DNA of 28,576 bases from assembly GCA_964354225.1 (NCBI GenBank), contig CAYGZC010000082.1:1-28576 (forward strand). The letters are read 5' to 3'. The position numbers and the translations under genes are program-made. A model generated the notes under the pieces. The model was not told the DNA's origin. It worked only from the letters and a program-made list of their open reading frames with translations, and made no database searches. Of the stretch, positions 14,387 through 22,084 are shown one piece after another (position 1 is the stretch's first letter; each line of letters opens with the position of its first letter). Origin of the DNA: CAYGZC01 sp964354225 (GTDB taxonomy: Bacteria > Bacteroidota > Ignavibacteria > UBA10030 > SZUA-254).

Positions 14387-15799
14387 TCATTGTGTCGATT
14401 TAGGATTTGAGTTTTGGACAACTTCCTGCTGAACGACTTCAATCTCAGCTTGTTCAATCCGCATAAATTGTGTGAGATCCTCGAACCCTTTAAAGATACC
14501 CGTCGTGGCAAAAAGTGACTGAATAATCTCTGATTTCTTCTCAGGATTAGATTTAACTGTAAAAAAAATCCCAAGAAGTTGCGATGTTGTTATAAGACAA
14601 TGCTCACGGTTCGCAGAGTATTTTAACATCTGATTTGGAAAAGGATCTTCGTTTCTATTGATGGGTGGTACATCATGAAATGCGTTTACGATGAGAAAGC
14701 CTTTAGGTTTAATTCCCTTTTCAGTAAGATACTCGCTAACCCATTTCTCAAGTTGGGCGGCATGGGCTTCCGCAGCAGACTTGTTTGTGCCTTTTACTTC
14801 AGCCACACCTATAAACTTTTCGTAGGTTAAAAGAATATCATCGCGACCAGGGGAACCTTCCGTTGCGTCAATCCCAAGTTCTTTGAAGACATCGATGACT
14901 TGCCGGTGAAGGGCGTTGCCCTTTGCACAAAGAAGGAGTTTATATCTTTCCAGATTCGAGATCTCTGTTCGCTTTGCATCTATGGATGCACGAAGTTTGT
15001 TCATGTCTTGTTGCAACATGGATAATTGATTACGTAAAGCTTCTTCTTCCGGTAACTTGTAAGCGAGAGTCCAAGTTGGGAGAGAAAAATCACCAGATTC
15101 CTTTTGGAGTGTGGAAACGAGTGATGTCAGGGATTCGATGAAAGTTTTAACAACTTTAGTATAGTCACTCTTGCGAGTATAGGCATGCTCATACACCAGA
15201 TGCGGAAGTAATAGGATGTTGCCACGATCATGCCTAATGAGAGAACCAACTACTCGGTCGGTGCCGTGAACGAACAGAAACGGTCTGCCTATTTGATGTG
15301 TAAAATAAGCCTCATAGTAAAGATTATCTTTGTTGACGGTCCAAAATTCTCGCAGTGCCTCGTCGCCTCGGAAGTCCATTTGAGATCCGTTTGCTTCGAC
15401 TGTATTAAAATCGCCAGACAAGGGAATAAAGGAACGCAATGATTCCTCGGAAACATGCACAGTAGTACTTCGATTACGACCAGTACCTGAATAACTTCTC
15501 TGTCCAGTATCGATGTAGAATTTTTGAGGAGATGGGACGAAAATGACAATGGTTCTTCCCAGCTTAACAAGATCGACCATTTCATTTTTTCTGCGTGAAC
15601 GATCCTCAAGTATCGCTACGGAATCATGCGAATCAAGACTTGGATAACCACGATACTTCTTGTCATAATTATATGCTTGAAGTAGATTACCTGGATCCCA
15701 GAGAATCAAATCAAAATCCAAGAGTGTGTACTCGGATCTATAAGTAAAGGAGTCTATCCCCTTATAAGGAAATTCTCGATCAATTGATGAGATGTTCAT
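14387..15799 (-). CDS. Uncharacterised 470-aa protein with C-terminal PD-(D/E)xK-like nuclease motif
   Basis: I do not recognise this protein as a named family. Three parts can be seen. Residues 1-200 look like a Rossmann-type alpha/beta domain: DFDLILWDPGNLLQAY, RRKNEMVDLVKLGRTIVIFVPS and HDRGNILLLPHLVYEH resemble the layout of ThuA/class-I amidotransferase-like folds, but no catalytic Cys triad is evident. Residues 250-286 are a likely coiled coil (EEEALRNQLSMLQQDMNKLRASI). Residues 290-410 carry a restriction-nuclease-like pattern: Asp320/Asp321 in SPGRDDILL, Glu334-x-Lys336 in GVAEVKG, and Gln349 in AQLEKW. An AAGGAG ribosome site precedes the ATG. A 49-codon ORF overlaps the ATG, and a promoter at 15969-15997 matches that of the downstream redox operon. 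A DNA-targeting, defence-type role is an inference from the nuclease motif and accessory setting. Confidence 0.8.
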   Translation of the reverse strand: MNISSIDREFPYKGIDSFTYRSEYTLLDFDLILWDPGNLLQAYNYDKKYRGYPSLDSHDSVAILEDRSRRKNEMVDLVKLGRTIVIFVPSPQKFYIDTGQRSYSGTGRNRSTTVHVSEESLRSFIPLSGDFNTVEANGSQMDFRGDEALREFWTVNKDNLYYEAYFTHQIGRPFLFVHGTDRVVGSLIRHDRGNILLLPHLVYEHAYTRKSDYTKVVKTFIESLTSLVSTLQKESGDFSLPTWTLAYKLPEEEALRNQLSMLQQDMNKLRASIDAKRTEISNLERYKLLLCAKGNALHRQVIDVFKELGIDATEGSPGRDDILLTYEKFIGVAEVKGTNKSAAEAHAAQLEKWVSEYLTEKGIKPKGFLIVNAFHDVPPINRNEDPFPNQMLKYSANREHCLITTSQLLGIFFTVKSNPEKKSEIIQSLFATTGIFKGFEDLTQFMRIEQAEIEVVQQEVVQNSNPKSTQ

Positions 15800-15945
15800 T
15801 CACCTACTCCTTGAGTTGCATTGCGCCTAACTACTGAATAATGGCTTTGCGTATTTCCACCCGAATTTGGTATGATAGACGCAATGCGTATCTTTCGTTT
15901 TTGACTAATGCATCGAAGCATACAGTGGATTGATAATTTTTCCAT
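15796..15945 (-). CDS. Possible 49-aa leader ORF, overlapping the 470-aa gene by ATGA
   Basis: Starts with ATG at 15945, about 17 bases after the predicted transcription start, and ends with TGA at 15796-15798, which shares four bases (ATGA) with the start of the 470-aa gene. The product is basic (MEKLSIHCMLRCISQKRKIR, then IASIIPNSGGN and a Q/S/R-rich end), with no signal peptide. No strong ribosome site is seen, only GTGGGCG. The ribosome site of the large gene lies inside its last codons. It could be a real small protein, a leader peptide that couples translation, or chance. I found no other use for this stretch. Confidence 0.35.
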   Translation of the reverse strand: MEKLSIHCMLRCISQKRKIRIASIIPNSGGNTQSHYSVVRRNATQGVGE

Positions 15946-15956
15946 AATCGCCCACA

Positions 15957-16020
15957 TTAATTCCGCATAGTATAGTAAAAATTCGTGACTATGTCAAGCA
16001 TCTCGAATTGCAATTTTCTC
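15957..16020 (-). promoter_or_regulatory. Shared 64-bp promoter module, copy 1 (470-aa gene unit)
   Basis: On the minus strand TTGACA (15992-15997) and TATACT (15969-15974) are separated by 17 bp. AATTGCAATT, a perfect palindrome (16006-16015), lies 7-8 bp upstream of the -35. The 64 bp align without gaps to 21250-21313 at 53 of 64 positions. Transcription would begin near 15962 and run into the 49-codon ORF and then the 470-aa gene. Confidence 0.75.
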
Positions 16021-16085
16021 GGTTCGCCGAGTGCTCTATGGGATTAGTCAATTGTCTCGATGTTTACTTAAAATTTATATACAAT

Positions 16086-16880
16086 TTAGGCAGACTGTCC
16101 TTGCTCTTGTGTAACTTTCTTTCCATAAATCCGGTTGAACCAAAAATCAAAAATTTTGCCCGCTAATTTTTTACAAGGATTTAATTGTGTCGGATAAAAA
16201 TAATCGGATTCGAACCAACCATTTTGTGTGTAATATCTATAATCCTTCCAGCTTTCATTAAGCAACAAATTCATACTTGTCCTTGCCATTCGAAATATCA
16301 TTAATTGGAAAAAGGTTGGTATCGGGTATTCTTTTTTAATTAAAGTTGAATAGAATTTTTTGCTTTGCTTTTCAATAATCCTGTCAATTTTTTTCTGTTC
16401 TTTCTCTGTCATCGGTTCAAGTGAATTTAGGCAACAGCCTTTCACGACATTGAAGCCAAGGCTTTTGCCAATAAAGTTGAAATAATCTATAATCTTATCA
16501 CCTCGGTATACCCCTTGAACTACAATGCTGGTGAATGCTTTTCCAAAAAAGCGCGGCCGATGAAAAATATAACCAAGTCTATCAAGAAATATTTTCATGA
16601 GTCCGGAAAGGTTAAAAGAATAGTTAGGAGATGCGAATATAATTCCGTCAGAATTATTCATTTTTTCAATAAGTATGTCCCTGTCGTCTTTTAATTGACA
16701 TAATTCTTCCCCCTTATCCAAGCACAATTTGCAACCTTTACATATTTCCAAATTATAATCACTTAGCCGTACTATTTCATATTCTATATTTCCAAGTGAT
16801 TGCAAATTGTGCAAGAATTGTTCAGTGGCTTTATAAGTGTGCTTCTTACGCGCACTACCAACAAATGCAGTAACTTTCAT
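16086..16880 (-). CDS. Isf-like iron-sulfur flavoprotein / NAD(P)H-dependent FMN reductase
   Basis: Flavodoxin-fold protein of 264 aa. I chose ATG 16880 (MKVTAFVGSARKKHTY), since the 40 extra upstream residues of the longer frame overlap the preceding gene in another frame. The FMN loop is VGSARKKHTYKATE. Cysteines 47, 50, 53 and 61 (ICKGCKLCLDKGEELC) give CX2CX2CX7C, the compact cluster motif I know from archaeal and clostridial iron-sulfur flavoproteins, which bind one [4Fe-4S] and FMN. FASPNYSFNLSGLMKIFLDR is the standard flavin-reductase block. A tail of about 70 residues beyond the usual domain holds an amphipathic helix (FFQLMIFRMARTSM). Its ATG overlaps the TGA of the DUF998 gene (ATGA). 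As last gene of the redox operon it may feed electrons to the nitroreductase or oxidoreductase. Confidence 0.88.
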   Translation of the reverse strand: MKVTAFVGSARKKHTYKATEQFLHNLQSLGNIEYEIVRLSDYNLEICKGCKLCLDKGEELCQLKDDRDILIEKMNNSDGIIFASPNYSFNLSGLMKIFLDRLGYIFHRPRFFGKAFTSIVVQGVYRGDKIIDYFNFIGKSLGFNVVKGCCLNSLEPMTEKEQKKIDRIIEKQSKKFYSTLIKKEYPIPTFFQLMIFRMARTSMNLLLNESWKDYRYYTQNGWFESDYFYPTQLNPCKKLAGKIFDFWFNRIYGKKVTQEQGQSA

Positions 16881-17569
16881 AGCACTGCTTCTCTTTTTAA
16901 TTGAGATGGTCTGATTTCCGTAAGGAAGAGCGAAAGGGCCAGCATCGCGAACCATAGCATGGTAGCGTAGATATTGATCCGCTCTGTGAATCCCATCCAT
17001 GTTGTGGGTTGCCCTGCTTCAAGCTGTGGAATCTGCAAACCCGTCAAAACTCCAAACATGATGACTATGACGATTGTCGCGAACGAGTAAAAGCGGAACC
17101 GTCTGCTGAGCAGGAATGCCCCGAAGCCCATGGATAGCAAAATGAAGAGTGACATCACAGCAGTCATAGGACCGTGAAGACTGCCTCGCGTTGTTAGCTC
17201 AGCCCCACGCATGTCCATCGGGAAGAAGAAAGGTGTCACCATGCTCAGGACTGCATATCCAACCATGACAATAGCTGTAATACGCGCAGTGCTTTTTAGT
17301 CTAGCCAATTTCGAGACGCCCACCGCGAAGGCTGCGACAAGAATGTTATACGCGCCTGCAACTAGAAGCATGAAGGATCTTGTTGGAGCTCCAGTGGCAA
17401 GTAACTCGCTGTAATTTTGATCGGTGAAACTGTAACCGTCGTATAGCCATCCCGCAAGAATATCAGTAGCAATATAGAGCAGTGAAGAGAGAATACCACA
17501 GATGAGCAGAATTTTTTTCAGCGTGACTTTTCCTTTAAATTCGGTTGAAGCTGAAATTGTTGTTTTCAT
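16877..17569 (-). CDS. DUF998-family integral membrane protein
   Basis: A 230-aa protein with about six hydrophobic helices. ILLICGILSSLLYIATDILAGWLYDGYSFTDQNYSELLATGAPTR is the usual start of DUF998, with FFFPMDMRGAEL and SLHGPMTAVMSLFILLSMGFGAFL in the middle and FTERINIYATMLWF near the end. The function of the family is unknown. No strong ribosome site precedes the ATG, and the gene begins 52 bp after the nitroreductase. It is the only member of the five-gene cluster without a flavin or Fe-S motif and may hold the complex or its lipophilic substrate at the membrane. The stop overlaps the next ATG by four bases. Confidence 0.87.
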   Translation of the reverse strand: MKTTISASTEFKGKVTLKKILLICGILSSLLYIATDILAGWLYDGYSFTDQNYSELLATGAPTRSFMLLVAGAYNILVAAFAVGVSKLARLKSTARITAIVMVGYAVLSMVTPFFFPMDMRGAELTTRGSLHGPMTAVMSLFILLSMGFGAFLLSRRFRFYSFATIVIVIMFGVLTGLQIPQLEAGQPTTWMGFTERINIYATMLWFAMLALSLFLTEIRPSQLKREAVL

Positions 17570-17621
17570 ATAAATATTAAGTTATTGTTTGATAAATTCA
17601 TTTTATACACAGCTTATTTTA

Positions 17622-18542
17622 TTAGTTATTTAATTTATTGATCCAAGTAATATCAACTTTACGTTCTGGAATGCTATGTAATGCAATTGAAGGATAACCT
17701 GCAGTCATAGCAGCATAGCATTTATGGCCTTCTGGTATTTTAAAGAACTCAGCAAGTTTTGTAAATCCACGCAAATGGTCTCCAGCCGCCGCTCCTTGTA
17801 TTAAACCATTCCAACAAGTACCTAATCCATTTGCTTCAGCATATAGTTGAATCATAAGTGCAGCAGCATCACAATCCGTTTGAGGCATTGATGAATTCAT
17901 AGGTGCATGAACAAATATTGCTACCGGTGCATGATAAATTATTGAATCACGCCCGTTCTTATACTCATTGATTCGCATCTCAGTATCTGGAATTACTGCC
18001 AGACCGGCTTTTGCAGAATCAGAAAATCTTGCGATCATTTTCATCATTGGACTAGAAAGAAGATTGAGAATTTTCTGCATATATTCTGCGGTCATGTCTA
18101 ATACTTTTTTCATATTTTCTTCTCCATTAACAACAGTAATATTTCGAACCCAACCTATCCTGTGGTGAGGACTTCCTGGTGCAAATCCGGCAATTTGAAT
18201 AATTTTCTCAAGTAGTTCGATTGGAGGTGTCTCCCTTTTGTAATTTCTTACTGACCTGCGTTGCGATAAGAAGTCAAAGGCACTTTCAGAACTTATTGGT
18301 TTTTTGTTCCGAATGCGTTTGAAATTTGACAATTCAAATCCGCTATGAACGATTGCATCTAACGGACACCCGCACAAACATTGTCCACAGAGAACACACT
18401 CTTCCGAATGGTGAGTGGTTGGTAGGTTTCCTTTTGATGAGTGAAAAATGCGCGTCGGGCAAATTTTAGCACACAATCCACACATGTTACACGTTTCTTT
18501 ATTTACAGATATTACAGGTGGTTCAATAAATCTTCTTTCCAT
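17622..18542 (-). CDS. Nitroreductase with N-terminal 2x[4Fe-4S] ferredoxin domain
   Basis: Fusion of an eight-iron ferredoxin and an FMN nitroreductase, 306 aa. Cysteines 18, 21, 24 and 28 (CNMCGLCAKICP) and 49, 52, 55 and 59 (CVLCGQCLCGCP) bind two clusters. The nitroreductase part from about residue 88 has FLSQRRSVRNYKRETPP (FMN phosphate contacts), APGSPHHR, DCDAAALMIQLYAEANGLGTCWNG and GYPSIALHS near the end. Such fusions take electrons from ferredoxin-type donors to reduce quinone, nitro or enoyl-type substrates. A good AAAGGA site precedes ATG 18542. A gap of 140 bp without a convincing gene separates it from the upstream flavodoxin-ferredoxin. Confidence 0.92.
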   Translation of the reverse strand: MERRFIEPPVISVNKETCNMCGLCAKICPTRIFHSSKGNLPTTHHSEECVLCGQCLCGCPLDAIVHSGFELSNFKRIRNKKPISSESAFDFLSQRRSVRNYKRETPPIELLEKIIQIAGFAPGSPHHRIGWVRNITVVNGEENMKKVLDMTAEYMQKILNLLSSPMMKMIARFSDSAKAGLAVIPDTEMRINEYKNGRDSIIYHAPVAIFVHAPMNSSMPQTDCDAAALMIQLYAEANGLGTCWNGLIQGAAAGDHLRGFTKLAEFFKIPEGHKCYAAMTAGYPSIALHSIPERKVDITWINKLNN

Positions 18543-18682
18543 TTTTGTTTCCTTTTATTTGCTTCTTAACTTCCAACACCTGCTCTTCAACCAGAAAGCT
18601 ATCAAAGCTGATGCTACACCGAATGGTCTGTTGACACATTAGCGAATGATATCTTTGCTCAATGTAAAGCGCAGCCAATATC

Positions 18683-19720
18683 TCAGTCTTTCAAAGCTCG
18701 ATATCGAGATCCCCAGAATTTGTACGCAGTTAAAGAAGTATATACCATAAGTCTTTCCACGAATTTAAATTGCATACAGTAGTGAAGTATTCTGTAACTC
18801 ACTGCTAAGAATCCTAGAAAGAGCAAATTCTTTAAAACAAAATTGATTACTCCATTCATCGGCTCGAAAAAGTGTACCGCAAAGTATTTTTGAAATAAAG
18901 CCATCAGTACTAATGAATGAACTACGGAGAAACAAATGAAAAATCCATGTGGCGTTTCAATCGCCTTCTTTGGGCAATTGTTCATGCATTTCATACAGCT
19001 TTCACAATCAAATGTCCAGTAGGGTCTGTTGTTGATTTTCTTTATAGCTTTTACCGGACAGCCCTTAATACAAGCATCACAATGATCACAATCCCTTGAG
19101 GCATAATATGTTTTGGCAAATGCGAAGCGACCGATGAAATAGTACCCTAAAGATAATGGTGAAATGAGGATATCCTGCACAATATCATACATTCCTCTGA
19201 AGACACTCTCGCCTGAAAAAATCTTTTCTGCAAAATCTGTGACTTTTTCTTTGTTTATTTTATGAAGGTATTTGACAGTTCTTTCGTTTAACACTGGATG
19301 TATTGAGATCCAATTAGAGGGTAGGTCGACGGGGAACATTGCCTTGATGGAGTATCCCTTGAGTTTTAGAACAAGCGTCGAAAAATAAAATGCAATTCCG
19401 GTTAACCCGGGTGTTATGAACTTTTCAATGAGCATCCCCGCTCTGGTATTCATCAAGAGTACTTTATTATTTCCTTTCGGAAACCGGATAATGAAATGTA
19501 GCATCGCCGGTGGATAATTAAACCCATGTATCGGTGAAACAAATGCGACCAACGCATCAGTTTCTGGCGGATCAATCGACAATCTGTTGACATCCGCAAT
19601 ATTGATTAGTTGACTTTCAATATTCCTTCTGTTGGCAACCTTAGCTAACCACGTTGCGACATTCCTGGAATTCCCGGTTCCAGAAAAATAATAGATTATT
19701 AGTTTATTATAAGGCTGCAT
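18683..19720 (-). CDS. Flavodoxin-ferredoxin fusion (EFR1-like) with C-terminal membrane helices
   Basis: Electron carrier of 345 aa. YYFSGTGNSRNVA (residues 10-22) is the flavodoxin phosphate loop. SPIHGFNYPPAMLHFI is the second FMN block. Cysteines 211, 214, 217 and 221 (CDHCDACIKGCP) and 239, 242, 245 and 249 (CESCMKCMNNCP) form two [4Fe-4S] sites. This order matches the EFR1-type flavodoxin-ferredoxin family. In addition, two hydrophobic stretches follow (about 257-275 and 287-308), giving a membrane-anchored end that shorter EFR1 proteins lack. The ribosome site is poor. It starts 34 bp after the CrtI-like gene. It would pass electrons between the CrtI-like enzyme and the nitroreductase; the direction is not known. 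Confidence 0.88.
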   Translation of the reverse strand: MQPYNKLIIYYFSGTGNSRNVATWLAKVANRRNIESQLINIADVNRLSIDPPETDALVAFVSPIHGFNYPPAMLHFIIRFPKGNNKVLLMNTRAGMLIEKFITPGLTGIAFYFSTLVLKLKGYSIKAMFPVDLPSNWISIHPVLNERTVKYLHKINKEKVTDFAEKIFSGESVFRGMYDIVQDILISPLSLGYYFIGRFAFAKTYYASRDCDHCDACIKGCPVKAIKKINNRPYWTFDCESCMKCMNNCPKKAIETPHGFFICFSVVHSLVLMALFQKYFAVHFFEPMNGVINFVLKNLLFLGFLAVSYRILHYCMQFKFVERLMVYTSLTAYKFWGSRYRALKD

Positions 19721-19754
19721 GCTTCATAATTCAAATTAAAAAAATCCTATAATA

Positions 19755-21215
19755 CTATTTCCCTTCATTTTTCATAAGAGCTTCTGCGGAAAGAATGCCT
19801 GACATCGCCGCAGGACCTACACCATAACCGGGGTAGGTTGTTTGACCTGTCTGATATAATCCGGGGATCGGAGAAATGTATGGAAACAGCACACTTGGAT
19901 TAGCCGTCGGAGATAAACCATAGACCGCTCCTTTGTAAAGATGCAAACGGTTCTGGAAATCTTTCGGACTTAACACTCTTCTCACTGCAATGTTTATATT
20001 GTGTATACGAGATAGTGCCTTAATTGATGTTTCAGTTATTTTATTTTTCTTTTCTTCATCCCAATCTTCGACTGCCATATCCTGCTTTATTGGGGGATAC
20101 ATTTCGATTATGCTTCCACCTTGCTGTGCAAGTTCTGGCATTGTCATCGTAGGTACCGAGTAGATGGGCCATTTTACATCATCTTCTGTCGGAATAAAAA
20201 CTTTGTCTTGTTCATTCATCCAAGGAAGAATGCTGTTCATATGTGTATCGACATCAAGTGAATTTGAAAGTCCCATTTGAACGGCGAATGCTTTATGCGA
20301 CAATGGAGATTTCTGTACTTTTCGCTTCATACTTTCTGGTACATCTCGAGGATCGAGGAGTGAGCCATACGTCAACATGCCGCTGACACTGGATACAACT
20401 GCATCAAACTCGATGATGCCTTGTCCATCAACATCTAAACCGCAAGCACGACCATTCTTCACGATAATTTTTTTTATCTTTGAATTTAAAAATATTTCTC
20501 CACCATTGTTCTTTAAGGATTGACTCAATACCTCAGGTATTTTCCCCATACCACCTTCAGGCAGATAAAATCCTTCGCTGAGTAAAGCAACAAACCCAAG
20601 TATGGATTGCACCGGTGTTTTATCCGGAGGTATGCCGGTGAAGAGCAACACTCCGGACACTGCAGCTTTCACAGCTTCATCACTGAAGAACTTATTGATT
20701 TCAGACGCCACTGTTCCACGGAATTTAGGTATGTGCCACCAACCCTTTGCAATAAGTCGAGAGAAAGAAAACGGGTGTAGGAGTATATCATCTGCAAAAA
20801 CTCTCAGGACAGGCTCCCATTTCTTCATCATGTTATTAAGTTCCTGTTGTAGTCCGTTCCCTTTCAGCTCATTAGCACCTCTTTTGATAGATACATCTAA
20901 GCCATCACCGAAAGTAACGACAGTGCCATCAGGTAATGTTGTAGATTGATTGGAAATTATTTTTCGTAATGGTAGTAGAGTAGAACGGTTAAGGTTTAAT
21001 TTCTCAAACACATGATCTAAAATTCCGAGGAGGGCTAAGTAGAGAGCACCATCATTAAACGTGTATCCCCCGATGTTCGAAGTTGCACAGCATCCACCGA
21101 GCTTGTCATTGGCTTCATAAAGTTTAACTCTCATCCCATTTCTTGAGAGTAGTCCACCGGCTGATAAACCTGAAACTCCTCCACCAATAATTGCGATATT
21201 TTTAACCTTAGACAT
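19755..21215 (-). CDS. CrtI/phytoene-desaturase-like FAD-dependent oxidoreductase
   Basis: FAD enzyme of 486 aa in the CrtI/amine-oxidase superfamily. The FAD fold opens with IAIIGGGVSGLSAGGLLSRNG (GxGxxG at 11-16) and YEANDKLGGCCATS, and closes with GLYQTGQTTYPGYGVGPAAMSGILSAEAL, the C-terminal FAD motif of CrtI-type enzymes. GFYLPEGGMGKIPEVLSQSLKNNGGEI is the usual middle block. Substrates of such proteins range from carotenoids and retinoids to other polyprenoids. There is no crtB, crtE or other carotenoid gene in the window, so a carotenoid role is not supported by context. It is the first gene of the minus-strand redox operon, about 35-40 bases after the predicted start of transcription at the 21262-21290 promoter. 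Confidence 0.9.
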   Translation of the reverse strand: MSKVKNIAIIGGGVSGLSAGGLLSRNGMRVKLYEANDKLGGCCATSNIGGYTFNDGALYLALLGILDHVFEKLNLNRSTLLPLRKIISNQSTTLPDGTVVTFGDGLDVSIKRGANELKGNGLQQELNNMMKKWEPVLRVFADDILLHPFSFSRLIAKGWWHIPKFRGTVASEINKFFSDEAVKAAVSGVLLFTGIPPDKTPVQSILGFVALLSEGFYLPEGGMGKIPEVLSQSLKNNGGEIFLNSKIKKIIVKNGRACGLDVDGQGIIEFDAVVSSVSGMLTYGSLLDPRDVPESMKRKVQKSPLSHKAFAVQMGLSNSLDVDTHMNSILPWMNEQDKVFIPTEDDVKWPIYSVPTMTMPELAQQGGSIIEMYPPIKQDMAVEDWDEEKKNKITETSIKALSRIHNINIAVRRVLSPKDFQNRLHLYKGAVYGLSPTANPSVLFPYISPIPGLYQTGQTTYPGYGVGPAAMSGILSAEALMKNEGK

Positions 21216-21249
21216 GATAAACTCATTATGTTTGATATTATTTCCAACG

Positions 21250-21313
21250 TTAATTTCGCATATTATAATAAATTTTTGTAATTATGTCAAGCATACCGAA
21301 TTGCAATTCTCTC
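21250..21313 (-). promoter_or_regulatory. Shared 64-bp promoter module, copy 2 (redox operon)
   Basis: On the minus strand, consensus TTGACA (21285-21290), a 17-bp spacer and consensus TATAAT (21262-21267). GAATTGCAATTC, a perfect 12-bp palindrome (21298-21309), lies 7 bp upstream of the -35. It aligns without gaps to 15957-16020. Transcription would begin near 21255, about 40 bases before the CrtI-like ATG. Confidence 0.8.
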
Positions 21314-21421
21314 AAAAATTTCCAATCTTGATCAAGTAAAAAGTCAAAAATCAAAAGTCAAAAAGTACAAAGAACAAGCTAAAAAAACCAACAACTAAGA
21401 ACTAAGAACAAAAAAACTAAA

Positions 21422-21970
21422 ATGAACCGCACCGATGCACTCACACTTTTAAAAGAATACACAAAAAACGAAGCGCTGTTAAAACATATGTACGCGGTCG
21501 AAGCGGCAATGCGCGCCTACGCTAAAAAATATAACGAAGATGAGGAGAAGTGGGCTGTTGTTGGCTTACTGCACGACTTCGATTACGAAATGTATCCAAC
21601 CGCTCCCGATCATCCAATGAAGGGTTCGGAGATTTTAAAAGAGAGAGGTTATCCTGAAGATGTGCGTCGTGCGATTTTAGGACACGCGACGTATTCGGGT
21701 GTTCCCCGCGATACACTGATGGCAAAAGTCCTTTACGCTTGCGACGAGTTATGCGGCTTCATCAGCGCGGTCGCAGTTATCCGCCCGAATAAAATTGCCG
21801 ATCTTGAAGTTTCTTCCGTCAAGAAAAAATTGAAGGACAAACGATTCGCTGCCAATGTGAACCGAGAAGATATTACCAAAGGATGTGAAGAGCTGAGTGT
21901 TCCGATGGATGAACACATTCAGTTTGTCATTAATGCGATGAGAGCGATATCGGGTGAGCTTGGATTGTAA
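21422..21970 (+). CDS. HD-domain (HDIG-like) putative phosphohydrolase
   Basis: Small metal-dependent phosphohydrolase-type protein of 182 aa with a single HD domain. The likely metal ligands are His22 (LLKHMYAVE), His51-Asp52 (GLLHDFDYEMYP), His64 or His88 (LGHATYSG) and Asp108 (YACDELCGF). This short version is widespread and is usually annotated only as HD domain or HDIG protein; the natural substrate is unknown. The ATG is preceded by a long A-rich tract with repeated AAAAAGTCAAAA and AACTAAGAAC words and no clear ribosome site. It points away from the redox operon, and the 206-bp gap between them holds the operon promoter on the other strand. The next gene converges on it. Confidence 0.88.
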   Translation: MNRTDALTLLKEYTKNEALLKHMYAVEAAMRAYAKKYNEDEEKWAVVGLLHDFDYEMYPTAPDHPMKGSEILKERGYPEDVRRAILGHATYSGVPRDTLMAKVLYACDELCGFISAVAVIRPNKIADLEVSSVKKKLKDKRFAANVNREDITKGCEELSVPMDEHIQFVINAMRAISGELGL

Positions 21971-22084
21971 AGGCGAAGGGGGGAGCCGGTTAATTAGAAA
22001 TAATCGTATTGGTTATTCAGATCCATCATGCATGAACTAAGTTATGCTTTATTATTGTACATGATCATTTCACCCTGGGAATGG

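Noticed and set aside
15825..15831. GTTAGGC (minus strand) just before the 470-aa gene, resembling an integron attC core site
   Set aside because: No matching RYYYAAC partner at 57-141 bp upstream, none after the gene's stop, and no integrase. An isolated heptamer is expected by chance.
18543..18682. 38-codon frame (start MCQQTIRCS) between two redox genes
   Set aside because: No ribosome site or motif, and it runs into the next gene in another frame; likely untranslated spacer.
19755..21215. Carotenoid biosynthesis cluster because of the CrtI-like gene
   Set aside because: No phytoene synthase, GGPP synthase or cyclase nearby; the partners are ferredoxin, flavodoxin and nitroreductase-type proteins.
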